64,000 bases of DNA from Gordionus sp. m RMFG-2023 (Eukaryota; Nematomorpha; Gordioida; Chordodea; Parachordodidae): contig NC_088779.1 in assembly GCF_954871325.1 (NCBI RefSeq), positions 23,190,846 through 23,254,845 of the forward strand. Reading direction: 5' to 3'. The position numbers were made by a program, and so were the translations under genes. This document shows, one piece after another, positions 36,501 to 48,500 of the stretch. The notes beneath the pieces were generated by a model. The model was not told where the DNA came from. It was given only the letters and a program-made list of their open reading frames with translations, and did no database searches. Positions within the stretch are counted from its first letter, which is position 1. Each line of letters opens with the position of its first letter.

Positions 36501-39500
36501 CGTTTATGTGCTATATATATATTTTTTTTAAATAATTTATTATGGTATTAGCTTATTTATATTCAGAGTTAGGGGAACATAGACTAAAAATGGTTCAATT
36601 TCATGTTCCGTTTCCGATTTCTAGAGATTTATCCCGGTTCCAAGAGTTCAGGTGCTATTAAAAACTCTTGCTAATAATACATAATTCAAAATTTCAATTT
36701 TTGATTAATCCCTTAACAATAATTTTACAAGAATTAAATCGAAAGCCCTATATGTATAAATAAGTTTTTATTTTAAATAAACAAAATCAAACACTTATTT
36801 GTAGCTATTCAAATTAAAACATTTAATTTCCGTTAAGATATTAGACATAGGTCTATGCGAAACCGGAGAGGTTCAAAATACATTTTTTTAAACAATTGTA
36901 TAGAGTCGGGCATCGGGCCTGTTTTATAGAATCTCCACCTTATAACAGTGAACATGATACTAAGAAAAAAATGGTCGTCAAATGGTCACCTACGGGTACC
37001 TTGGATATCTTATATGTTTTTAAACGACATTTATTACGTGAACGAAATGGTCCAATCTGAAGAAAATGGTTTCGCAACGTTCCCAGCAGCATTTTCTTTC
37101 GGCGAAATCATTCTCGTCTGGATATTTTATAGTAAGGGGGCATTCTTTTGTCAATTCCTTTTTGATAGATTTTGTGGTATCTATTGCTACTTTAGCTCTC
37201 TTGCCACCACCATTCGAACTATCGATATTTAGTTTGGTCTCCATCTTTTCCTTTTTTTTACTTCTCAATTTTCCCAATAAATCCCGTTTAAAGGTAAAGA
37301 ATTTATTTCTAGAAGGATCCTTTGAAGAAGTTATCACGTTTTCTTGTTCGGTTTGTTTAGGTAACGGTGAAACATCCACTGGATTATGTGGATTGAAAGA
37401 TTTATCGATTTCTATATTAGTCTGGGTGCCAAATATCATAAATAATTTTAAGTCTATCTACTATTGCAAAATTTGTCATTTTTAAAGTAATATTTATAAA
37501 AAGAAATACTAAGGCCATGTTCTGATTTGTCTTATTTCTAAAAAAAGGCTGTTCACCGTCTATATTTCCTGTAAAGTGCCTTTAAAAAAAATGGCTATTT
37601 AACCAAAATAATTGTATAATGTATACACTTTAAAACAAATAACCATAAATAGAATGTCCCAAGTTCAAAATCCGTTTAGCCTAAGTTTTAAAATATGACG
37701 AATCAAGGATATACGGCCTTATAAATTTAAAATGAATTATTTACCAAAGAATTTTTGAAAGAACGAGGCTGTATAGATGTCGTTTGAGGGATTGAATTTT
37801 CATCTAAAAATTAAGTATAATATAATAAAGTTATAGAAGGTTTAAAAAATTTTTTTATTTAAAATCGTCTGTTGAGAGTTTTTTGAAGTGGACTCAAGAA
37901 TATAACACATGATTTAGGCCTCATTTATAGTAAACGCGTAAGCGATGCAATATTAAACCCTGCGTTATTTACAAAATCGAGCAAATAAATAGGTATAATT
38001 TATAAATATGGAGAGATACGATGAAGACGTTAAAAAAAAATTTGAAAAACGCGACTTATATTTCAAAAATTATTATCACTGTGGAGAATCAGCTGTGATT
38101 TAGATTAAATACCGCACCGCTTGAACAAAACGCGTTTACCATAAAAGAGGTGTTATTAATAAAATTAACTTTCACTTTCCATTCCCCGAGTCCTTGCGAT
38201 GTCCTCGTCGATTTTTATCACGTGATCGTTTAGCATATTATTTTCGGCTCCGTAGTCACCACAACAAACTTCACGCTTTTGGTGGAAATTTGCCGGAATG
38301 AATCCCAAAGGATAATTATTATTATGATTTAAATAATTACGATGTTGTTGTTGCATCAAATGCATTGCACCGGTATCGGAATAGTTATTGATGTCGAGTG
38401 GCAAAGACCCGAAGGATCGGAAGGAGGAGAATGAATCGAAAGATGAAAATCTTCCGTTCCCTCCGGCGTAGAGTCTAAGCAGGGATGAAGAACGGCTCTT
38501 GCGCTGGCAAAACCAGTCTTCTATAGAGAGTCTCCATGAATCCTGTGAGCTGTCCCTAGAGTCGTGGTTTTTAACGTCACTTATGTTTAAAAATGGAGGG
38601 GGATGTACTAAAAACGGATTATGCTGAATGTGACTGGGGGGAGTATTTATGATTTGATTATTGGGATCAAAATGGTTATTATTATCACGATAATGGTTTA
38701 AAGGCGGAGGCGATGGCTGAAAATAATACCAATAAGGGTTTTGGTGTGGGGGAATCAAATGTCTCGGATCCATTGTCGGCGGATAATTTCTTACGTGATG
38801 ATTGGGTGCTACGTAATTTGGATAAATAGATGTGGGAACTGACGAGATGTTTTCTTGAGATTTTATTTCAGGATTGTAGAGATCTTTCGATATAGCTATA
38901 ACTTGAGGGTATAACGAGGTTGGTTCTTGCGTGCATTTCAACGTACTACCTTTATCGGTAGCTGTAGGAAGAAGCGATGATATGGAATAATCGGAAAACG
39001 AGGAAGAAAGGGCCCTTTTAAGGCCAGACGTTTTGTCAAAAGGTTTGTGTGGCAATGCTTCGGTCGGAATTGCTAGGCTATCTGTCATCAAAATAGTGTT
39101 TTTAGCGCCATAATATAAGGGATTATTGGAGGTATATGGGAAATGTTGTTCCATGGGGAATGAGAGCGAAGTAGGACCACCATAATGGGAAGAAAAATGA
39201 TCTATTTCTTTAGCATCCTGAGTCGTTTCATGTGTAGGCTGGATATCGTGTTTATAGATGTCTATGATTAAATATTAATCATTAAAATAGAATTACCTTG
39301 CAATATATTAAATTATTATTTATGCTAATCAAACAATGTTAACAAACCATAGTATTAAAACACATTCCTAACATATGAAATATTTATCGAGTAAGAATGT
39401 TTTGACGTTTACCCTAGGTGGTATATTACCAAGGGGAGGGAGGAGCAAAGTGGCAAAATTAATAAAATGACCAACAAAAAAATATTTTTCACATTAACCT

Positions 39501-42500
39501 ATTTAGCATTCAAATAAAGATCCTTGAATTAAGATAATTTGTCATGAAGTCAAATTTCTTTTATATATTATTAGGCTATTTTTAGATTAGATAATTAATA
39601 TTTACATAATATATGTTAGGGGCAATGTGTTTTTTCGGGCAGTATTTTATTTTTCAACTTTAAAGCATTTTTTGAGGGTTTTTTTTAATTTAAAAGGTCT
39701 AATTTTATCGGAAATGTATTGCATCATTTTTGTTATCCTACCTTAAGAATTTCAAACAATTTTGCCATGAACTTTTGAGCTTCGTTTTTTCAATTTCCTA
39801 AATAAAATTATAAAAGATTAAAATGTAAACGGTTAATTTGCATATAATTCATAAGATAGGTATTCTAAGTAAGCATGCTGGAATACATTTCCGGTAAAAT
39901 CAGATTTTTAAATTTAAAATAAAAACGCGCTCCAAAAAATTTTAATTTGAAAAAATAACATTGCCGAAAAAAAACAGAATGCAGCTAACATATATATAAA
40001 TACAAACCAAATTATCAAAATATTTCTATTTAGTTAAATTTTAAAACGTATTAAAAATTTGGGGTTTCGAAAATCGTATCAGCTAATTTTTAGGACGAAT
40101 AATTTTAAAATTCTTAATTAAATACTCAATTTTTTTTATGAATTTTTTTATAGCACCCTAAAAGTTAAATCGATCTGTGTTATAGCGTGTTCATAGCATT
40201 TGATCCCTCCCTATCTGAGGCAAGCCAGTACAAGCTAAGAGTTAAAAAGATGGTGTAGTTGGCCAGCACGGTTCCACGTCTTTATAGAGAAACCATTATA
40301 GAGAATGTATTTTATAGAGAAACATTTATAGAGAAAACAATTATAGAGAATGCATTTATAGAGAATTGTTTTATAGAGAATGTTTTATAGAGAATGTTTT
40401 ATATAGAGAATAATTTTTATAGAGAATTAATTTATAGAGAATGATTTTATAGAGAATGCCGTTTATAGAGAATGGTTTTATAGAGAATGCCGTTTATAGA
40501 GAATGGTTTTATAGAGAATGTAATTTATAGAGAATGATTTTAAAGAGAATTATTTTATAGAGAATGTCCTTTATAGAGAATGACTTCAAAGAGAATGATT
40601 TTATAGAGAATGTTGTTTATAGAGAATTATTTTGTGGAAAGTTATATTGTAGAAAATTACATTGTAGAGAATTATTTTGTAGAGAATTATTTGTAGATCT
40701 TCATTTTATAGAGAAATATTATATATGGGACAATTATAGAGTTCAAAAACTTTATGCGGGATTTGAAAAAAACACCCCCCCCCCCCCTTTCAACAGAAAA
40801 GTTTGAAAAAATAATTAGTCGTAATGATACGAAGAAATTTAAATATTAATGATAAATATACTTGCTTATAACCAGATCTATCTACCAATAATAAAAGGAC
40901 ACTTAACCATTCAAACAATGTTAAACAGGACCTTTTACCACAGGGTAAGGGGTTATAATTCAAGTTAGACATTGAAATTAAAAGGGGTAGTTTGTATTTG
41001 GAATTCCGTTTTGTTTAACAAGTGCAAAAAACCTATAAAAAACATTTTAAACTTTTTAGATTCATCTTTCTCTAAACTGATAAGGAGTTTACGGCTTGTA
41101 ATAAGAAATTTTCATTTTACTAAAATCAATTTAGAGAAAAAGGTGTATTATTTTAAATTTTGTCGATGTATAATTTTTAGGTAAGAGTTTGAACTATCAT
41201 TTTGTATTTTGTAAATTCAGATACAATTATTTTCGGACCTATGACGATTTTGACAGAAATTGATCCAACCACCCCCTGGTCTTCCCTGCCTACCCTGTGA
41301 ATATTAGACAGTACTCTAATGATCTTTTAACTAAACCTTAATTTTGGTAAGGCGATAGTTTAATGGGTAATGTTTTATTTTTTGTTATTATTTGCATTTA
41401 AAATCATTAATTGAGTGCGTTTTATTAAATTTAAAAATCTGATTTTGCCAGAAATGCACCTGAATAAGTGTAGAATACCCACCCTTAATGTTGCGCAATC
41501 GGTTAATTTTAGGCAATTCCAAAACGGTTAGCCAAGTTTTTAGATTAAAAAATCGGCTAAGCATAATTAGGCTTAGCATAAAAATAGCGAAAACGAATAG
41601 TCAAAAATTAGGCATCGGCTAAGGAGCTCCGTTAATCACTCGTCATATATCGTTACATAATAAATTTATAAAATAATTTTAATAAAGGCTAGGCTTAGTG
41701 TTGCATAACGCTGACGGGCGATTAGCCTAGCTCCCAGTCCCTACATTTTGTCTAATTAGTTTTAGGCGATTTTTCGGTTAACCCAAATTAGGTTTAGCTG
41801 ATTTTTAGGCTACTAACATTACTTATAAATTTCAGATTAATGTAAAGTAAAATTTCTTCAGAAGTTCAATATAAAATCTTCTGAAATTTATAGGGTGGGT
41901 ATTCTACACATATTGGAATGCATTTTCGGCAAAATCAGATTTAAAATTTAATAAAACGCGCTCAATTTATGATTTAAAATGCAAAAAATAGAACAAGAAT
42001 ACCCATCAAACTATCGCCCTTACCTTAATTTTTACTAAATTATATAGATTTTCATTATAAATTATTAAATACAAAAAATTTTGGCATAATCGTATGAAAT
42101 TCCCAGGGTAGATTCTCTTCGGAATAGATTTGGTAAAATCAGATTTATCAGGGAAATTAGAAACGCGCACTATAAATCAGAGACCTACAGGCCCTTTGAA
42201 TCCGGCCCGGATACACGGACTGGGCTGTATTTTAATTTTTTTAAATATACCCGGGCCGAGTCTAAAATTTTATTTTTTTAAATACACGGGCCGGGTCAAA
42301 AAAGCTTTTTTTTTAAAAACCCGGGCCAGGCCATATATTTTAAAACCAAATATTTTAAATCACCATTATTATCTAGGCAAAAATATATAATATATTTTTA
42401 AAAAATCGGGGCCGGGCCATGCAGATTAAAATAATGCACAAAGCAACTAAATATTGACAAAATTTTCTAAAAAAATTGGCGTAAGGCTGGCTTTGTTGCT

Positions 42501-45500
42501 AATAGTTTTTTTTTTAAATTGCTACTCTACTAGTTAAAGCAAAGCACTAATAGAAACTAATGCATATATACATTGTATATAAATATAAATTTAATTATAT
42601 AATTTAAATATATAATTTAAACATTTAAATTAATATTGTGAGACAATGCCCTTAGGTAATCTAACATGGGCCTTGAATAGTAATCTTCGACTATTCTATA
42701 CACCCGTTGAGCTCTTTCTATTAAAAATATATTTAAGGATAATTATTTGGAAAATCTACTCAATAAGAGGCTAAGGATATTTAATCTGGAAAATCTACTC
42801 GAGGAGACATGGATAGGCAAAATGATAGCAATGGAGAGGAGATCCCCATTGTTTAGTATTTCATTATGGAATTGCTATGATTCCACTCTGATGCGAGCTC
42901 CAAATACCAACAATGCAGTAGAAGGTTGGCACCGGAGTTTTTCTTCCCATATAAGTTCCCATCATCCAACCATTTGGAAATTTATCAAAAGTATGAAATA
43001 TATATTATATTAAAATATTTTAAAAATCTTATTTAATTTTTAGCTCTCAAAGATGAAGATAGCCTTAATTGCTATAAATTAGAGCAATATTCTTTGGGAC
43101 TATTGGCTCCACTCTCAAAGAAACAATATCGGGAAAGAGCTCAACGGGTATATAGAATAGTCGAAGATTACTATTCAAGGCCCATGTTAGATTACCTAAG
43201 GGCATTGTCTCACAATATTAATTTAAATGTTTAAATTATATTTTTAAATTATATAATTAAATTTATATTTATATACAATGTATTTATGCATTTGTTATGA
43301 ATAAAAATTATATATTTTGGATTATGGAACAATTTTGAATTAATTTTATTTGATCGAAAAAATTTGAAAATTTGAATAAAGAATTTATGCAATAAAATGT
43401 TAAGTTATTAAGATTATTACTAACTTAGTAATTATTTATTTTTGTGAATAACTTAATTTTTCCAACTTATCTTATTGCTTTCCAAGTGATGGTGTAGGAC
43501 ATTGCTTTTTTGGAAATTTTTCTTAAGCCTACTTTGATGTTTTCCTTTTCTAAATGTATTTGATATTTCGCATCAAATATATATAATAATAAAATATTCT
43601 TCATTGTAATTAAAAAAAATCTCAAAGCCTCTTATTGAGTAGATTTTCCAGATTAAATACCCTTAGCCTCTTATTGAGTATATTTTCCAGATTAAATATC
43701 CTTAGCCTCTTATTGAGTAGATTTTCCAAATAAATATCCTTAAATATATTTTTAATAAATTATATTAGATTAAATCTGATTTAATAAGTGCCAAAAAAAA
43801 AAGAATTAGACGGTAAATGGTCATATTTGAGAAAATTTATTTCTTAAAATAATTCATTTTCTATAAAATCATTCTCTGTAAAATTCTTCAATATAAAATT
43901 ATTAATCCTTCCCTATAAAATAATTCGCACTAAAACAATTCTCTGTAAAACAATTCTCTGAAAAAATATTCTCTATAAAATCATTCTCTATAAAAGAGAT
44001 TCTCTATAAAATCATTCTCTGTAAATGGATTCTCTATAATTGTTTTCTCTTTAAAAGTTTCTCTATAAAATAAATTATCTATAAAATCATTCTCTATAAA
44101 CGAGATTCTGTACAAAATCATTCTCTATAAACGAGATTCTCAACAAAATCATTCTCTATAAATGAAATTCTTTATAAACGACATTCTCCATAATTGTTTT
44201 CTCTTTAAAAGTTTCTCTACAAAATAAATTCTCTATAAAATCATTCTCTATAAACGATATTCTTTATAAACGACATTCTCTACAATTGTTTTCTCTATAT
44301 TTGCATTCTCTATAAAAGATTCTCTGGTAAAGACGGGATACCGGCCAGCACGGATATAAGGGTAGGGTTGATATATATATATCAAATAAAAGGTGGCCTC
44401 TGTTTAGTTAATTAAGCTACGTTATATAATATGGACAAAAGCTAAAATTTCTACCCTTTTTAAAAAAATTATTGTTAAATTTTTATTCTGAGCCTTTATT
44501 AGTGTTGTTAAATGACTCTTTTTGAGACGATTTTTAAAAGGCTAACTCAATATTTCATCAAGAAAAAATAATGCAAAACTGCGAATTCATATATAAAAAC
44601 CAGCGAATTCATATATACAGTGTTGTTGATGATTTAATGTAACATATTGACGATTAAATTTAAACCCATTCATATAAAATGTTAATATTTGCAAAAATAA
44701 TTAAAATATAGAAAAAGAAGCATTATTGAAATTTCTTTTATTATTGTTTTGTTGTACATTTGTAAAGATTATAATTATATATGCATGTGTTTAAATTAAA
44801 TCGTCAATATGTTACATTTAATCATCACAACACTGTAAAAACCAGCGAATTCATATATAAAAAGCTGTGAATTAATAAATAAAAAACTGCGAATTCATAT
44901 ATAAAAACCAGCGAATTCATATATAAAAAATTGTGAATTCATTTTAAAAAAACTGCGAATTCATATATAAAAAACTGCGAATTCATATATAAAAACCAGG
45001 GAATTCATATATAAAAAAGTGTGAATTCATATATAAAAACCAGGGATTTCATATATAAAAACCAGGGAATTTAAATATAAAAAATATAAATTCAGTTTTT
45101 TATATATGAATTCATTATTATATATATAAATTCAGTTTTTTATATATGAATTCAGTTTTTCATCAGTTTTTATATATAAATTCTTTTTATATATGAATTA
45201 AGTTTTTTATATATAAATTCAGTTTTTTATATATGAATTCATTATTTTATATATGAATTCAGTTTTTTATATATGAATTCAGTTTTTTATATAAGAATTC
45301 AGTTTTTTATATATGAATTCAGTTTTTTGTATATGAATTCAGTCTTTTATATATGAATTCAGTTTTTTATATATAAATTCAGTTTTTTATATATGAATTC
45401 AGTTTTTTATATATGAATTCAGTTTTTTATATAAGAATTCAGTTTTTTATATATAAATTCAGTTTTTTGTATATGAATTCAGTTTTTTGTAAATGAATTC

Positions 45501-48500
45501 AGTTTTTTATATATGAATTCAGTTTTTAATATAAGAATTCAGTTTTTTATATATGAATTCAGTTTTTGATATATATATATTCAGTTTTTTTATATATGAA
45601 TTCAGTTTTTGATATATATATATTCAGTTTTTTTATATATGAATTCAGTTTTTTATATATGAATTCAGTTTTTTATATATGAATTCAGTTTTTTATATAT
45701 GAATTCAGTTTTTTATAAATGAATTCATTATTTTATATATAAATTCAGTTTTTTATATATGAATTCAGTTTTTTATATATTAATTCAATTTTTTTATATA
45801 TGAATTCAGTTTTTATATAAGAATTCAGTTTTTTATATATAAATTCAGCCTTTTATATATGAATTCAGTTTTTTATATATGAATTCAATTTTTTTATATA
45901 TGAATTCAGTTTTTAATATATAAAATCATTTTTTATATATGAATTCATTATTTTATATAGTTTTTTATATATGAATTCAGTTTTTTATATATGAATTCAG
46001 TTTTTTATATAAGAATTCAGTTTTTTATATATAAATTCAGTTTTTTATATATGAATTCATTATTTTATATATAAATTCAGTTTTTTATATATGAATTCAG
46101 TTATTTTATATATGAATTCAGTTTTTTATATGAATTCAATTTTTTTATATATGAATTCAGTTTTTTATATATGAATTCAGTTTTTTATATATGAATTCAG
46201 TTTTTTTATATATGAATTCAGTTTTTTATATATGAATTCAGTTTTTTATATATGAATTCAGTTTATATATAAATTTAGTTTTTATATATGAATTCAGTTT
46301 TTTATATATGAATTCAGTTTTTTATATATGAATTTAGTTTTTTATATATGAATTCAGTTTTTTATATATGAATTCAGTTTTTTATTTATGAATTCAGTTT
46401 TTTATTTTGTACCATATTCGTTTATAAGTGATGTGTTTTTTTTATATTACCATTTATATTTTTCTTTGTTTGTACGATATTCGCTTATATCGAGCCTGTT
46501 TTGATTTTATCCTCATAACTGGTTCTAGCCAGTTTTCGAGATTGCGAGCACATGTAATATTTTATTATGGTTGTTGATTGTAAAAGGGGTACTATATAAA
46601 GTCCCCCCTAAAATGAATTAATGGCATTAAAAAATTCTACGTCGTAAATTCTTTTTCTTTGACATATGCGTGTTACGGTAAATTCCCGTTTGATTGTTGA
46701 CACGATAAACCTCCAGCCAAATCCAGTCCCCTCTATCGACCATCCCGGACCCACTCCGTTAATATCTTCCCCTCCCCGATGGTTCATATATAAAAAACTG
46801 TGAATTCATATAAAAAACTGCGAATTCATATAAAAAACTGCGAATTCATATAAAAAACTGCGAATTCATATAAAAACTGCGAATTCATTTATATATAACT
46901 TCGAATTCATATATAAAACCAGGTAATTAAAATTTGAATAAAGGAGGGAAAATGTTTTTGTCAAAAATACCAAAGGAAAAAAAGGCACTTGATAAAAATA
47001 CCCGCAAATTTTAAAAAATTTCTAAAATTAGGGTATTTTTTTATGGAGTACATAATATTTCTGTCCTAGATTCTGAAAATTTAGATCCGCGTTGGCTTTT
47101 CTCTAATGATTTATATATATTTTAAAAAAATCCTAAATATTGAAATTATAAATGGCAGTAACAAATAATTATACCAATTTTAAGCGAGATACATGGGCTA
47201 CTGCGTAAATGTTTTTTTGATATGTCAATAAACTTCTATATTACCTCCTCTCTCATATCAAATCAAAATTAGCAAAAAAATCAAATTTCAATCTCAATCT
47301 TGTGTCATGCCCTCTCCCCCCGAGTAAAAATTCTTAGTTATGTCACCAGTACAGAAGGATATTCCGATTTTTTCACAATGTGGCAGGAAGGGGTTGTCCT
47401 TCTGGTAAGTTTTACATGGGATTTGGACTCATATATAGGGTTTTAAAGTTCAGAGTCAGAATCTTAATTTCCTATCTCCTTCCCTGGCTATGCTTATGCT
47501 GTTTCGATCATCCTCTACTAATTTATTTATACTTAATCAAAATAATAATCAATAACCTGACTCCACCATCTTTTGGAAATCTAAAACGTTCCGGTTCCTA
47601 AAATCTTTGAGGGGAAATTGATTTTTTCGCGATTTTCTAGAGTATTTCTGGAAAGCATTGTCATTTACACAATGACCATGATGAAGATTATTGTTGATAC
47701 TCTGCCCAGTATTTAGATATTTAGGATTAGGATCAGGATGGCAATAAAACATAGCTTGGGGGTGATTGTAAGGCGAATACGATTGATAATAAGGATAAAA
47801 TGGAGCCATTCTACCATAGATATCGTTTTGAGGTGATCCCAACATTCTATATTTATAAATATATATTTTGAATCAAGATTCGTAAATTAAAATGCATCAT
47901 TTTCCATAAGTAACTTTTATACTTTTGCAAATTTTTATTAAAATAGAATTATAAATTATGAAGATTTTTTTGTTCACTTTTCAAGATTTTCTTTTTTTGC
48001 TCTAAACATACAAAAATAAATTATTTTGAACATTCAAAAAAAAAACCATTGTTTTAAAAAATGAAATAATACAATAATTAATGATATAATAAAATAAAAT
48101 AAAATAAAAAGAGTTGGAGAGTTAAGAAACATAAATAAGCAACTTAAAATATCGAAATAGGATTGTTAGTGTAAAAAAAATGTAATGATTAATTTATTTT
48201 TATTTTATAAAATACAGGCCAAAATTATTTATACATTCTTTTTTTCTCGAGCTGATTTCAATGTCCTAAATAAATATTCTAGCCAGAAAAATATTACCTA
48301 AACCTCGAAATTTTCAAAGTAGATGTCCAAACCTTTGTGCCATGCCATATATGAGCAAAATCTTCAGGTTTGCTTAATATTTTTCTGGATAAAATAGTGA
48401 GTTGGGCGTCCTTAAAAATCGGCTCAAATCGAGCCATTTAACAACAATTTTTATCGATTTAAATCTAAGTGTATATAATAGTCTGCCAACTATCCTTCCG

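Larger units (their letters stand above)
40270..44342 (+). mobile_element. Foldback Mutator-like element (MULE) in gli intron 2
   Basis: A perfect 9-bp duplication GGCCAGCAC flanks it (40261-40269 and 44343-44351), the length typical of Mutator-like transposons. The ends GGTTCCACGTCTTTATAGAG and, inverted, GGTATCCCGTCTTTACCAGA lead into long arms. Left (40280-40735) is an array of diverged units like TTTATAGAGAATGNNNT; right (43850-44335) is the same array inverted (ATTCTCTATAAAATCNN). The interior carries a MULE transposase 3' end, a second palindrome and two nested MITEs. A complete transposase is not present, so the copy is likely non-autonomous. Confidence 0.85.
44573..46923. repeat. EcoRI-site satellite array with orientation switches, gli intron 2
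   Basis: The monomer is about 20-21 bp with a GAATTC in almost every unit. From 44573 to about 45095 it reads CTGCGAATTCATATATAAAA. From about 45095 to 46407 it is inverted, AGTTTTTTATATATGAATTC. After a unique 370-bp segment, it is direct again at 46782-46923 with shorter AAACTGCGAATTCATATA units. A mariner-like MITE sits in the first block. Confidence 0.92.

Noticed and set aside
36948-37485. Plus-strand ORFs over gli exon 5
   Set aside because: Antisense shadows of the exon encoding the linker and finger 1.
40564-40806. ORF with [10 protein letters not shown] repeats
   Set aside because: Translation of the MULE arm tandem array; not a protein.
44573-46923. CRISPR-like array of short regular repeats
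   Set aside because: Units are contiguous, without unique spacers, in eukaryotic DNA; it is satellite sequence.
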